The position numbers were made by a program, and so were the translations under genes. From Alcanivoracaceae bacterium (GTDB lineage: Bacteria > Pseudomonadota > Gammaproteobacteria > Pseudomonadales > Alcanivoracaceae), in the NCBI GenBank assembly GCA_002706085.1, contig PAJO01000028.1, positions 152,923-209,760 of the forward strand: a DNA stretch of 56,838 bases, given 5' to 3'. The number at the start of each line of letters is the position of its first letter. The first letter of the stretch is position 1. Shown piece after piece: positions 26,523 through 36,318 of this stretch. Below the pieces are notes generated by a model. The model did not search any database and had not been told where the DNA came from. It saw only the letters and a list, made by a program, of their open reading frames with translations.

Positions 26523-27647
26523 TTACGCGGAGCGGGCAATTTCCATCAAGTGCACATCCGCGTTACCGAACAGGCCATCCACCGCACTCAGGCGTTTGAC
26601 GAAATGGCCCACATTCAGCTCGTCAGTCATACCCATGCCACCATGAATCTGAATGGCTTCCTGACCGATCTTGCGACCGGCACGACCCAGTTGGGCCTTC
26701 ATGGCGTGGACAGCCTTGGCCGCATCATCGTGACCTTCCACCAGTTTCATGGTGGCAGCCATCAGCAGCGATTTGGTCTGCTCCATGGCAATGAACATGT
26801 CTGCCATACGGAATTGCAGCGCCTGAAACTTGCCGATGGGCAGGCCGAACTGCTTGCGGGTCTTGCTGTATTCCACCGTGTCGTTCAGCAGCACGGTGAG
26901 GCTGCCGGTGCACTCAGCCGACAAGGCCAGCAGCCCTTCCAGCAGCACAGTGCGGGCGATGTCATAGCCCTGGTTCAGCTCGCCGATACGGGCAGCCTCT
27001 GCCACCTTCACGTTGCTGAAACGGATTTCCGCGCCCTGACGACCGTCCACAGTGCGGTGCGGCGTACGTTCAACACCATCAGCGTTGGCATCCACCAGGA
27101 ACAGGCTAAGGCCGTCCTTGTCACCGGGCTGACCCGCGGTACGAACCAGCACGATCAGTTGATCCGCATGATCCCCATTGATGACACACGCCTTGGTGCC
27201 ATTGAGCACCACATCGCCACCCTGCACCTCGCCTTTCATGGCGGTGTTTTCCAGGGTAAAGACGCGCTCGTATTCCTCTGCCGCAAACGCCAACTGCAGA
27301 CCACCTTCCAGCAGGGAAGGAATGGTTTCTGCCTGCTGCGCGTCAGAGCCGTGACGCAGGAAACCGCCGCCCAATACTACGGTGGCAATGTACGGCGCCA
27401 TGATCAGGCCTTCGCCCAGTTCCTGCAGCAGCACCATGGTTTCCAGCGGGCCCATGCCCAGACCACCGTGCTCTTCAGCGAACGGTACAGCCAGCCATCC
27501 CAGTTCGGCAAACTGTGCCCAAGTGGCTTCATCCAGCGGCATCAACTTCTTGTTCTGGCGGTGCTTTTCCACGTCGTGGTTGTCACGGACAAAACGCTTG
27601 GCGCTGTCCGCCAGCATTTGCTGTTCTTCACTCAACTGAAAATTCAT
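26523..27647 (-). CDS. acyl-CoA dehydrogenase family protein, second subunit type
   Basis: 374 residues from the ATG at 27647 (AGGAG upstream; the longer frame runs into the preceding gene). It begins MNFQLSEEQQMLADSAKRFV and has the acyl-CoA dehydrogenase fold: GWLAVPFAEEHGGLGMG, a beta domain, ARTVLLEGLLALSAECTG, YSKTRKQFGLPIGKFQALQ, and IQIHGGMGMTDELNVGHFVKRL. It is paired with a second acyl-CoA dehydrogenase 25 nt upstream. Such unequal pairs often form a heteromeric enzyme in which one subunit holds FAD and the other the catalytic base, as in sterol side-chain oxidation. The substrate here is unknown but may be branched or bulky. Confidence 0.9.
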   Translation of the reverse strand: MNFQLSEEQQMLADSAKRFVRDNHDVEKHRQNKKLMPLDEATWAQFAELGWLAVPFAEEHGGLGMGPLETMVLLQELGEGLIMAPYIATVVLGGGFLRHGSDAQQAETIPSLLEGGLQLAFAAEEYERVFTLENTAMKGEVQGGDVVLNGTKACVINGDHADQLIVLVRTAGQPGDKDGLSLFLVDANADGVERTPHRTVDGRQGAEIRFSNVKVAEAARIGELNQGYDIARTVLLEGLLALSAECTGSLTVLLNDTVEYSKTRKQFGLPIGKFQALQFRMADMFIAMEQTKSLLMAATMKLVEGHDDAAKAVHAMKAQLGRAGRKIGQEAIQIHGGMGMTDELNVGHFVKRLSAVDGLFGNADVHLMEIARSA

Positions 27648-27672
27648 CTGACTTCTCCTTGTTGGCGGACGC

Positions 27673-28875
27673 TTACAAACCCAGCACGGCTTTGGCAATA
27701 ATGCCGCGCTGGACTTCGTTGGAGCCGCCGTAGATGGAGCAGGCTCGTGAGTTCAGGTAGTGAGGCATGGCGGTAAGCGCATACTCAGGGCCAATGATCG
27801 GCTGTTCGCTGCCCGGCACCAGTGCCTGGGGCTGCCAGATAGCGGCCTGGGCCCCCAGGGTTTCAATGCGCAGCTCGGTGACCTTCTGCAGCAACTCGGT
27901 GCCGAGAATCTTGGTCATGGAAGACAGCGCCCCCGGATCCTTGCCGGAAGACAACGCGGACTTGATGCGCATCTCGGTGAATTCCAGTGCCAGCACGTCA
28001 GCGGAGACTGAAGCAAACTTGTGCTGCCACAGCGGATCCTGGCTCATCGGGCCGTGTACGGTCTGCTGCTTTTCCGCCATCAGACGGATCTTTTCCAGCT
28101 GCACGTTCAGGCCCGGCGCGTATTCCTGGCCTCCACGCTCAAAGGTGAGCAGGTACTTGGCCACGGTCCAGCCATCGTTCTCGGCACCGACACGGTTCGC
28201 CTGGGGCACTCGCACGTTATCGAAGAACACCTGGCACTGCTCGGTCACTTCATCCAGACCCACGATGGGCTCGATGGTGATACCCGGCAGGTCCATATCC
28301 AGCAACAGGAAGGTAATGCCCTGCTGGGGCTTGCCGTCTTTATTGGTACGCACCAGCGCAAACATCTTGTTGGCGTAGTGGGCGTAAGTGGTCCAGATCT
28401 TGGTGCCGTTGATGATGTAGTCATCACCGTCTTTTTCAGCAAAGGTCTTCAGGGACGCCAGATCAGAACCGGAACCCGGCTCGGAATAACCCTGACACCA
28501 GAAGTGCTCACCATTGAGGATCTTCGGCAGGTATTCTTTCTGCTGTTCTTCAGTGCCGCAGCCGATCAGACAAGGACCGCACATGTGCAAACCCATGGGC
28601 ACCAGCGGCGGGGTTTCCGCACGCACCAGCTCTTCGGCAAAAATGGCACGCTGGGTCACGCTCCAGCCGGTACCACCATGTTCCTTCGGCCAGTGCGGTG
28701 CCGCCCAACCCTTGTCATTGAGGATTTTTTGCCAGGCCATGGCTTCCTTCACCGGCGCGAACACCGAGGTCACCATCTTGCCCGCCTCACGAATTTCAGG
28801 GGTCAGGCTTTCTTCCAGAAAAGTCCTTACCTCGTCCCGAAATGCCTTCTCCTGCTCCGGCACACGCAGATCCAT
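27673..28875 (-). CDS. acyl-CoA dehydrogenase, first subunit
   Basis: 400 residues. It has the FadE features QGYSEPGSGSDLASLKT (flavin and substrate region), NGTKIWTTYAHYANKMFALVRT, FDNVRVPQANRVG, and the C-terminal SIYGGSNEVQRGIIAKAVLGL. The ATG is at 28875-28873 with GGAG upstream. The first gene of a two-gene operon with the acyl-CoA dehydrogenase at 26523. It would catalyse the FAD-dependent alpha,beta-dehydrogenation of an acyl-CoA. A near-palindrome, GTATACAGTGTAC (28904-28916), lies just upstream and could bind a regulator. Confidence 0.92.
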   Translation of the reverse strand: MDLRVPEQEKAFRDEVRTFLEESLTPEIREAGKMVTSVFAPVKEAMAWQKILNDKGWAAPHWPKEHGGTGWSVTQRAIFAEELVRAETPPLVPMGLHMCGPCLIGCGTEEQQKEYLPKILNGEHFWCQGYSEPGSGSDLASLKTFAEKDGDDYIINGTKIWTTYAHYANKMFALVRTNKDGKPQQGITFLLLDMDLPGITIEPIVGLDEVTEQCQVFFDNVRVPQANRVGAENDGWTVAKYLLTFERGGQEYAPGLNVQLEKIRLMAEKQQTVHGPMSQDPLWQHKFASVSADVLALEFTEMRIKSALSSGKDPGALSSMTKILGTELLQKVTELRIETLGAQAAIWQPQALVPGSEQPIIGPEYALTAMPHYLNSRACSIYGGSNEVQRGIIAKAVLGL

Positions 28876-28903
28876 ACCGTACTCCGCTTTATCAGAATCA
28901 ATG

Positions 28904-28916
28904 GTATACAGTGTAC
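28904..28916. promoter_or_regulatory. candidate operator upstream of acyl-CoA dehydrogenase operon
   Basis: GTATAC-A-GTGTAC is a near-perfect 13-nt dyad, 29 nt above the start codon. TetR- or GntR-type lipid regulators use dyads of this size. The binding protein is not identified. Confidence 0.3.
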
Positions 28917-29025
28917 GTTAGGGCCATTGAGACACTCATGACACGACGTTTCAGGGCACTGGCGAAAACCGTCATAAGCGCGGTTTTTCAGCACCCGGCA
29001 CGCCACAGACAACATGATAAACGGC

Positions 29026-29031
29026 TATAAT
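29026..29031 (+). promoter_or_regulatory. -10 element upstream of ylqF-type gene
   Basis: TATAAT, 35 nt before the start codon. No convincing -35 hexamer is visible at the usual distance. Confidence 0.4.
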
Positions 29032-29065
29032 GCCCCCTCATTTACCCCCAGACAGGCGAGTATCG

Positions 29066-30010
29066 ATGAGCATCAACTGGTTCCCCGGCCACATGAACAA
29101 GGCGACCCGTGAGATTCACGATATTCTCCCCAAGGTAGACCTGATCATCGAAGTCGTAGACGCTCGCCTGCCCTACAGCAGTGCCAACCCGGTGATCGAG
29201 AACTTCCGTGCCGACAAGCCCTGCCTGAAACTGCTCAGCAAAAGCGACCTGGCCGACCCGGCGGTAACCGCACAATGGCTGGAGCATCTGCAGCAAGATC
29301 CCAAGGTTCGCGCACTCGCCATTAGCACCCAGAAACCGGACCCCATTCGCAAGCTGGCAGATACCTGCAAGCAAATGGTCAACAAGAAAATTGACCGGGC
29401 TACCACCATTACCGCCCTGATCACCGGCATCCCCAATGTGGGCAAATCCACTCTTATCAACACCCTGGCCGGACGCCCCGTTGCCAAAGCCGGCAACGAG
29501 CCGGCGGTCACCCAGCGCCAGCAACGGATTGAACTGGGCGGCGGCCTGATCCTGATTGATTCTCCCGGCATCCTCTGGCCCAAAATTGAAAACGCCGCCA
29601 GCGGCTACCGGCTGGCCCTGTCCGGCGCCATCAAGGCCACCGCCATGCAGGAAGATGACGTGGCGCTCTACGCGGCCGAATATTTCATGCAGGCCTACCC
29701 CGAGCTAATGAAAGAGCGCTTCAAGCTGGACACCCTGCCCAACGAAGGCGTCCCCATGCTGGAAACCATTGGCAAACAGCGCGGCTGCCTGGGCCGCGGC
29801 GGGCACGTGGATTTCGATCGCACTGCCGCCCTGCTGATCAACGAATTCCGCAGCGGTAAACTCGGCCAGATCACCCTGGAAACCCCTGCGATGGCGGAAA
29901 AAGAACACGTAAAAGTGGCAGAAATCCGGGCGAGAAAAGCAAAAGAAAAAGAAGAAAGAAAGAAGGCAAGAAAAGCCGCTTACAAGGCCAAGGCCAAAAA
30001 GAATACCTGA
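29066..30010 (+). CDS. ylqF: YlqF/RbgA-type circularly permuted ribosome-assembly GTPase
   Basis: 314 residues. It begins INWFPGHMNKATREI, the YlqF/RbgA signature. The GTPase motifs occur in permuted order: G4-like SKSDL near residue 66, then G1 [14 protein letters not shown] near 127 and G3 DSPGILWP. This order defines the family that assists large-subunit ribosome maturation. The C-terminus is a lysine/arginine/glutamate-rich tail (KAKEKEERKKARKAAYKAKAKK) that may bind RNA. The ATG at 29066 is preferred over the frame-extending one at 29030 because the protein core starts there. A terminator and tRNA-Pro follow. Confidence 0.92.
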   Translation: MSINWFPGHMNKATREIHDILPKVDLIIEVVDARLPYSSANPVIENFRADKPCLKLLSKSDLADPAVTAQWLEHLQQDPKVRALAISTQKPDPIRKLADTCKQMVNKKIDRATTITALITGIPNVGKSTLINTLAGRPVAKAGNEPAVTQRQQRIELGGGLILIDSPGILWPKIENAASGYRLALSGAIKATAMQEDDVALYAAEYFMQAYPELMKERFKLDTLPNEGVPMLETIGKQRGCLGRGGHVDFDRTAALLINEFRSGKLGQITLETPAMAEKEHVKVAEIRARKAKEKEERKKARKAAYKAKAKKNT

Positions 30011-30112
30011 CGCAGGGCCACAGCCAGGGAAGAGAATCTCGCCAGGACATCTCTGTCCCCTGACCGGCTACCGGCCTTGAAGATCGGCTGACACAACGCG
30101 GGAAACGCGCAT

Positions 30113-30143
30113 AAAAAAAGCCCGGCCAGTGCCGAGCTTTTTT
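30113..30143. terminator. terminator between ylqF-type gene and tRNA-Pro
   Basis: A7 followed by GC-CCGGC, loop CAGT, GCCG-A-GC and T6. The A/T runs on both sides allow it to act in both directions. Confidence 0.7.
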
Positions 30144-30157
30144 AATCCGACCAAATT

Positions 30158-30235
<78 letters not shown>

Positions 30236-30356
30236 GATGTCTGGCAACCACTGGCTACCAAAGCGGCGTGCATAATAGCGGATTTGATGGGGGGATGGAA
30301 CCTGCAAGATGCTGTTTGCTCAGGGTTTGATCGGCCAATGGGGTCAAGGCATGAAA

Positions 30357-30384
30357 AAGCCCCGCCAGCAGGCTGGCGGGGCTT
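30357..30384 (-). terminator. terminator of the pheST-ihfA-merR unit
   Basis: AAGCCCCGCCAGC pairs with GCTGGCGGGGCTT over 13 bp. On the minus strand it ends in TTTTT. It lies 40 nt below the merR-type stop. Confidence 0.85.
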
Positions 30385-30423
30385 GATCGTCATGCTGAAG
30401 CATGGCGCGTCACGTATGACTCG

Positions 30424-30783
30424 TCAGGACGCCTTGAGTACGTCCAGCACTTCTTCCAGCTCGGTGATCATTTGCTTGATCAGCTGGTGATACTGCGTGG
30501 CCTGCTCCGCGTTGGCACCACCGGTAAGCTGCTGACGCGCGCCACCGATCGTAAAGCCCTGATCGTACAGCAAGCTGCGAATCTGGCGGATCATCAGCAC
30601 GTCCTGGCGCTGATAGTAACGACGGTTACCGCGTCGTTTCACCGGCTTGAGCTGGGGGAATTCCTGCTCCCAGTAGCGCAGTACGTGTGGTTTCACATCG
30701 CACAGGTCGCTGACTTCGCCAATGGTGAAATAACGCTTACCCGGGATCGCCGGGAGTTCGTCGTTATGGCTTGGTTCCAGCAT
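30424..30783 (-). CDS. MerR-family transcriptional regulator (downstream of ihfA)
   Basis: 119 residues. The N-terminal MerR helix-turn-helix is clear: [47 protein letters not shown], followed by a dimerisation helix and no metal- or drug-binding domain. A MerR-like gene just after ihfA is a standard feature of pseudomonad-type genomes; its target is not known. The ATG at 30783 lies inside the ihfA 3' end (20-nt overlap), with GAGG upstream, so it is translationally coupled. Confidence 0.9.
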   Translation of the reverse strand: MLEPSHNDELPAIPGKRYFTIGEVSDLCDVKPHVLRYWEQEFPQLKPVKRRGNRRYYQRQDVLMIRQIRSLLYDQGFTIGGARQQLTGGANAEQATQYHQLIKQMITELEEVLDVLKAS

Positions 30784-31066
30784 AGGCCTCAACCCGTTGT
30801 TTTAGTTTTTGTCCTGGACGGAAGGTCACAACCCGTCGGGCGGTGATGGGAATTTCCTCACCGGTTTTAGGATTACGGCCGGGTCGCTCGCTCTTGTCGC
30901 GAAGGTCAAAATTACCGAAGCCGGAGAGTTTCACGGGAACGTTGCTCTCAAGGGAATGGCGGATTTCCTCGAAGAACATTTCCACCATTTCCTTGGCTTC
31001 GCGCTTGTTCAGGCCAAGCTCTTCGAACAGGCGCTCGGCCATGTCCGCTTTGGTCAGCGCACCCAT
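30764..31066 (-). CDS. ihfA: integration host factor alpha subunit
   Basis: 100 residues. [39 protein letters not shown] and [30 protein letters not shown] are the IHF-alpha hallmarks, with the DNA-bending arm [16 protein letters not shown]. With IHF-beta it forms the sequence-specific DNA-bending heterodimer. The ATG at 31066 with GGGAG upstream is chosen over a longer frame. It lies 23 nt below pheT, the conserved pheST-ihfA order. Confidence 0.97.
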   Translation of the reverse strand: MGALTKADMAERLFEELGLNKREAKEMVEMFFEEIRHSLESNVPVKLSGFGNFDLRDKSERPGRNPKTGEEIPITARRVVTFRPGQKLKQRVEAYAGTKP

Positions 31067-31089
31067 GAAAAGACTCCCAAATCCCTGAA

Positions 31090-33468
31090 TCAATCCCTCA
31101 AAGTGGCGTTAAACTGCTGTTTTACTTGAGAAACAACAGCCTCCACCAAGTCGTTGACTTCTTGATCCTTAAGAGTGCGCGAACGGTCCTGGAAGGTCAA
31201 GCCCAAGGCGAGACTTTTGCGATTTTCACCAATGCTATCACCTTGATATATATCGAAAATCCGAACATCAGTGAGACGTTCGTCACAGGTGTCGCGAACC
31301 GCTGCCACCAAATCCCCTGCCGGAACGCCAGCGTCCACGACAAAAGCCAGGTCGCGACGCATCCGCGGCTGATCGGAAACACCGGCAAAGTGAGGCAGTA
31401 TTCCTTGCTGCAGTGGCGCCAGCGCCAACTCAAAGGCATACAGGTTGGCCGGCAGGTCCAGATCTGCCGCCAGGCGCGGGTGGATGCGGCCAAGGTAGCC
31501 GACCACCTCACCACCGCGACTCAAGGCCGCCGTCTGCCCCGGGTGCAGGGCAGGATGCTCACCCGCGGTAAAACTGAACGCGCTGGCATCGGACAGACTG
31601 AGCAGGGCTTCCACATCCCCTTTCAGATCAAAGAAGTCTGCCGCCCGCTTGCCTTCCCAGTTTTGCGGCTGGGCGCTGCCGTAGACCAGCCCGGCAATCA
31701 TCGGGGTTTGTTCCAGCTCGCCTTGCGCTTGAGGCATGAAACGCAGGCCGGTCTCGAACAGACGCAGACGATCCGCCTGACGGTTCAGGTTGTGGCGCGC
31801 CGTGCTGAACAAACCGGCCAGCAGCGTGGTGCGCATGACGCCCAGATCAGCAGAAATCGGATTGAGCAGCGGCAGCGGCTCAACGCGAGGCTCCACCTGC
31901 TTGAGCAAACCCGGCTCCACAAAGGTATAGGTAATCGCTTCAAGATAGCCGCGATCGATCAAGGTATCGGCCAGACGGCGCACTGCCACCACATTCTCGC
32001 CGACGGTATCGCCCGACGGAGAGCCTGCCGGCACGCGACTCGGCAGCTTTTCATAGCCATAGATCCGCGCCAGCTCTTCGATCAGGTCGGGCTCGATGGC
32101 CATGTCAAAGCGCCAGCTCGGCGCCAGCACGGTCCAGGCATCACCGCTGGCGGCGGGCGTGATGGCCATGCCCAGACGACCAAGGATGTCTTCGACCTGC
32201 TCGGCGGGCAAAGCCATGCCCAACAACCCTTCGATACGCTCTGCGCGCAAGGCAATCTCGGCCTGTTGTGGCAGTTTGGCGTCTTCCACGGCCTCACACA
32301 CAGGCCCTGGCTGACCGCCGGCGATCTCAAGGATCAACGCGGTAGCCCGCTCAATCGCATCCTGCTGCAATTGCGGATCGACCCCGCGCTCAAAACGGTG
32401 AGAAGAGTCGGTGTGCAGGCCGTAGGAACGGGCCTTGCCGGCAATCGCCAGCGGCGCAAAGAACGCACACTCCAGGAAAATGTCCTGGGTCTGATCGGTG
32501 ACCGCGGAGGGCTTGCCTCCCATGACACCGGCCACGGCAAGCGCGGCGCTGTCATCGGCAATCACCAGGGTGTCATCCCGCAGCGTCAGCGTCTGCTCGT
32601 CCAGGGTTACCAATGTCTCGTCAGCCTTGGCCTTGCGCACGGTAATACCGCCGCTGATCTTGGCCAGATCAAACGCATGCAGCGGCTGGCCCAGTTCCAG
32701 CAGAACATAGTTGGTCACGTCGACAATCGGGTCGATGGTACGCAGGCCGGCCCGGCGCAGGCGCTCGACCATCCACAATGGGGTGTCGGCCTTGACGTTA
32801 ACGCCCTTGATGACCCGGCCGAGATAACGCGGGCAGGCATCGCTGTCAGCCAGGGTGATGGTCAGGGTGTCATCAATCGCAGGCGTCACCTGGCTGATGG
32901 CGACTTCGGTGAGCGGACACTGATTCATTACCCCCAGCTCGCGGGCGATACCGCGCACGCTCAGGCAGTCTGCGCGGTTCGGGGTCAGATCCACCTCGAT
33001 CACCGCATCATCCAGCTGCAGGTACTCCCGGAAATCCGTACCCACCGGCGCATCGTCTGGCAGCTCCATCAAGCCATCGATGAGGTCTTCCAGACCCAGC
33101 TCGGAGGCACCACACAGCATGCCGTTGGATTCCACGCCACGCAGCTTGGCCTTCTTGATCTTGAAGTCACCGGGCAGCTTGGCGCCCACTTGCGCGAAAG
33201 GAATTTTCAGGCCTGGGCGGACATTGCTGGCGCCGCACACCACCTGAGCTGTCTGCGAGCCGTTACTCACCTGACAGACGCGCAGTTTGTCCGCATCAGG
33301 GTGCGGCTCGCAGCTTTCTACCTGCCCCACCACGACACCGGAAAATACCGGCGCCGCCGGTTCCACGCCGTCCACTTCCAGGCCAGCCATGGTCAGCTGC
33401 TTCACCAGGGTGTCCGTATCAACCGCGGGGTTAACCCATTCCCGCAACCAGGCTTCATTTACGAGCAT
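31090..33468 (-). CDS. pheT: phenylalanine-tRNA ligase beta subunit
   Basis: 792 residues from the ATG at 33468 (AAGGA 8 nt upstream; E. coli 795). It begins [12 protein letters not shown] and carries the tRNA-binding EMAP-II-like domain ([16 protein letters not shown]), B3/B4 editing domain, B5 domain, and the C-terminal anticodon-binding domain ([18 protein letters not shown]). With PheS it forms the alpha2-beta2 synthetase. A short inverted repeat (33494-33545) separates it from pheS, upstream on the same strand. Confidence 0.97.
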   Translation of the reverse strand: MLVNEAWLREWVNPAVDTDTLVKQLTMAGLEVDGVEPAAPVFSGVVVGQVESCEPHPDADKLRVCQVSNGSQTAQVVCGASNVRPGLKIPFAQVGAKLPGDFKIKKAKLRGVESNGMLCGASELGLEDLIDGLMELPDDAPVGTDFREYLQLDDAVIEVDLTPNRADCLSVRGIARELGVMNQCPLTEVAISQVTPAIDDTLTITLADSDACPRYLGRVIKGVNVKADTPLWMVERLRRAGLRTIDPIVDVTNYVLLELGQPLHAFDLAKISGGITVRKAKADETLVTLDEQTLTLRDDTLVIADDSAALAVAGVMGGKPSAVTDQTQDIFLECAFFAPLAIAGKARSYGLHTDSSHRFERGVDPQLQQDAIERATALILEIAGGQPGPVCEAVEDAKLPQQAEIALRAERIEGLLGMALPAEQVEDILGRLGMAITPAASGDAWTVLAPSWRFDMAIEPDLIEELARIYGYEKLPSRVPAGSPSGDTVGENVVAVRRLADTLIDRGYLEAITYTFVEPGLLKQVEPRVEPLPLLNPISADLGVMRTTLLAGLFSTARHNLNRQADRLRLFETGLRFMPQAQGELEQTPMIAGLVYGSAQPQNWEGKRAADFFDLKGDVEALLSLSDASAFSFTAGEHPALHPGQTAALSRGGEVVGYLGRIHPRLAADLDLPANLYAFELALAPLQQGILPHFAGVSDQPRMRRDLAFVVDAGVPAGDLVAAVRDTCDERLTDVRIFDIYQGDSIGENRKSLALGLTFQDRSRTLKDQEVNDLVEAVVSQVKQQFNATLRD

Positions 33469-33493
33469 GTTCAAATCCTTACTAGCGTCTTGT

Positions 33494-33545
33494 TACCACA
33501 GAGGGCACAGAGTCATTCTCTGTGTGCCCTGTGGGCTCTGTGGTT
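33494..33545. repeat. intergenic inverted repeat of ACAGAG words (pheS-pheT)
   Basis: ACCACAGAGGGCACAGAG (33495-33512) faces an approximate reverse complement ending CTCTGTGGT (to 33544), with the loop TCATT. Each arm is built from a reiterated CACAGAG-type word. It could form a long hairpin in the pheS-pheT transcript. Its design is like the AGCT- and GACGTC-word elements elsewhere in the window. Confidence 0.7.
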
Positions 33546-33551
33546 AATGTG

Positions 33552-34589
<1,038 letters not shown>

Positions 34590-34591
34590 TT

Positions 34592-34752
34592 ATAAGCTGC
34601 AAGCTTCAAACTGCAAGCTTCAACACGGTTCGCGACTGTTGCCATCCGAAACCGCTTTCCCCGCGCCGCTACGTTCGGGCGCGGCATTGAGGCTTTCGAA
34701 TAGCACAACGCTGAAGCCGCGTTGTAGCTTGCAGCTTGTAGCTTGTAGCTGG
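34592..34752. repeat. large intergenic inverted repeat of AGCTTG words (rplT-pheS)
   Basis: The left arm (34592-34627) is made of AAGCTGC/AAGCTTC-type words. The right arm (34718-34752) is the reverse complement pattern (TTGTAGCTTGCAGCTTGTAG). The core between them contains a GC-rich hairpin around 34660-34690. It is of the same word family as the recB-recD element. Confidence 0.7.
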
Positions 34753-34765
34753 TCTTTTAAACAAA

Positions 34766-34797
34766 AACGGGGGAAGAGCGCGAGCTCTTCCCCCGTT
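34766..34797 (-). terminator. strong terminator after rplT
   Basis: A perfect 14-bp stem (AACGGGGGAAGAGC with its complement) and GCGA loop, followed on the minus strand by TTTTTGTTT. It separates infC-rpmI-rplT from pheST. Confidence 0.9.
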
Positions 34798-34831
34798 GAG
34801 TATGCTGCTTCGTTCAGGACGAAACAGTGAA

Positions 34832-35191
34832 TCAGGCGGTGAGACTCGCTTTGGCTTTCTCGGCCAAAGCGCTAAAGGTTGCCTGATCGCGAACAGCGAT
34901 GTCCGCCAGTACTTTACGGTCGATATCGATGGATGCCTTTTTCAGGCCATCGATCAGACGGCTGTAGGACAGGCCGTTCAGACGCGCAGCGGCGTTGATA
35001 CGCACAATCCACAGACGACGGAACTGACGCTTGCGAACCTTACGGTCACGGTAAGCGTACTGACCGGCTTTGGTAACGGCCTGTACCGCTACACGGAATA
35101 CACGGCTGCGGGCACCGTAGTAGCCTTTAGCCTGCTTGAGAATTTTCTTGTGCCGACGACGGGCCTGCACACCACGTTTTACTCGTGCCAT
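34832..35191 (-). CDS. rplT: 50S ribosomal protein L20
   Basis: 119 residues, full length, highly basic: [34 protein letters not shown] opens the L20 family. L20 is an early-binding 23S rRNA protein and in E. coli also represses its own operon. It lies 25 nt below rpmI and is followed by a terminator. Confidence 0.98.
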   Translation of the reverse strand: MARVKRGVQARRRHKKILKQAKGYYGARSRVFRVAVQAVTKAGQYAYRDRKVRKRQFRRLWIVRINAAARLNGLSYSRLIDGLKKASIDIDRKVLADIAVRDQATFSALAEKAKASLTA

Positions 35192-35216
35192 TGTCTAGTC
35201 TCCAGATCCGTATCAG

Positions 35217-35411
35217 TTATGCGTAGGGCATCATGCGTTTAACCAGAGCTACATCAGACTCATGTACCTCGGTTTTCGGACGCAGCTGACGGATAGTCTT
35301 GGAGGACTTCTTGGTCAGAATGTGGTTTTTGAATGCCTGCTTGCGCTTGAAACCGGAGGCGGTTTTCTTGAAACGCTTGGCAGCCCCACGATTTGTCTTG
35401 ATTTTAGGCAT
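35217..35411 (-). CDS. rpmI: 50S ribosomal protein L35
   Basis: 64 residues: [31 protein letters not shown] and the following [11 protein letters not shown] are standard L35. Located 55 nt below infC and above rplT in the conserved infC-rpmI-rplT operon. Confidence 0.98.
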   Translation of the reverse strand: MPKIKTNRGAAKRFKKTASGFKRKQAFKNHILTKKSSKTIRQLRPKTEVHESDVALVKRMMPYA

Positions 35412-35466
35412 GGTACCTTCTCAAGTTGGTTAATTTAGGGAGTAACACTTTCCGAATCAGAAAGGG

Positions 35467-36009
35467 TTACTTCTTCTTTTTGCCCGGGCCGATCACCATG
35501 ATCATCTGGCGACCTTCCATATTCGGGCGTTGCTCCACAGTGCCGAACTCTTCCAGGTCCTTCTCGATACGCTCGAGCAGTTCCCGGCCCAGCTCCTGGT
35601 GAGCCATTTCCCGGCCGCGGAAACGGACGGTAATCTTGGTTTTGTCGCCGGCCTCGAGGAACTTTCTGAGGTTACGCAGTTTCACCTCATAGTCGCCGAT
35701 ATCGGTGCCGGGACGGAATTTGATTTCCTTGACCTGAGTCTGGCGCTGCTTCTTGCGCCCCTCTTTGGCCTTTTGCTTCGCCTCAAACAGGTGTTTGCCG
35801 TAATCCATGATTCGACAAACCGGCGGTTCCGCACCAGGGGAGATTTCTACCAGATCCAGTTGCTTCGCGGTCGCCTTGTCCAGTGCATCCTGCAGGCTGA
35901 CAATCCCTACCTGCTCACCGTCCACATCGATCAACCGAACTTCGGTTCCCTGGATTTGCTGATTGATCCGGGCGCGTTGCTCGCGGCCCTTGTTGCCTCC
36001 ACGCTTAAT
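35467..36009 (-). CDS. infC: translation initiation factor IF-3 with AUU start codon
   Basis: 180 residues, exactly the E. coli length. It reads (M)[20 protein letters not shown]..., with [54 protein letters not shown] and [16 protein letters not shown]. The start is ATT at 36009-36007, 8 nt below GGAGG. The only upstream alternative is a GTG at 36024 that is part of that same Shine-Dalgarno sequence. AUU initiation is the known basis of IF3 autoregulation in E. coli: excess IF3 rejects the AUU complex. A good promoter lies at 36074-36102. Confidence 0.95.
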   Translation of the reverse strand: MKRGGNKGREQRARINQQIQGTEVRLIDVDGEQVGIVSLQDALDKATAKQLDLVEISPGAEPPVCRIMDYGKHLFEAKQKAKEGRKKQRQTQVKEIKFRPGTDIGDYEVKLRNLRKFLEAGDKTKITVRFRGREMAHQELGRELLERIEKDLEEFGTVEQRPNMEGRQMIMVIGPGKKKK

Positions 36010-36073
36010 GTCGTGAACCTCCACTCTGTTTTAGACAATGAGGCGACGCCTCGCCGCCCCAGTAAAGGCGCGC

Positions 36074-36102
36074 ATTGTATGCCACTACAATGGGCACAAC
36101 AA
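36074..36102 (-). promoter_or_regulatory. sigma-70 promoter of infC-rpmI-rplT
   Basis: On the minus strand, -35 TTGTTG (complement of 36097-36102), a 17-nt spacer, and -10 TACAAT (complement of 36074-36079). The predicted leader is about 58 nt. Confidence 0.6.
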
Positions 36103-36277
36103 CCCCAAACCCGCTGGTTTGAAGCGCGCAACTGACTGAAACGGAATGAATTCTGCCCGGCAGTGAGACTCTGCTCACGATCCGGAAGCCGTCTCAGCGG
36201 CCCCGAATTCCGGGAAGGCTGCGTATTTTAAGCAAATCCGCTTGTTTTTCAAGCAGCAAAACGGCCTGACCGCCAAC

Positions 36278-36305
36278 AAAAAAGGCGGCCACAGGCCGCC
36301 CTTTT
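36278..36305 (-). terminator. rho-independent terminator of guaBA
   Basis: GGCGGCC and GGCCGCC pair around ACA. On the minus strand the stem is preceded by AAAAG and followed by TTTTTTGTT. It is 14 nt below the guaA stop. Confidence 0.88.
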
Positions 36306-36318
36306 CGCTGATCCGGCC

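Larger units (their letters stand above)
36010..36318. other. guaA-infC intergenic region
   Basis: 309 nt. It holds the infC leader of about 58 nt, the infC promoter (36074-36102), a stretch without visible genes (36110-36270), and the guaA terminator (36278-36305). thrS, which usually precedes infC in enterobacteria, is absent here. Confidence 0.6.
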
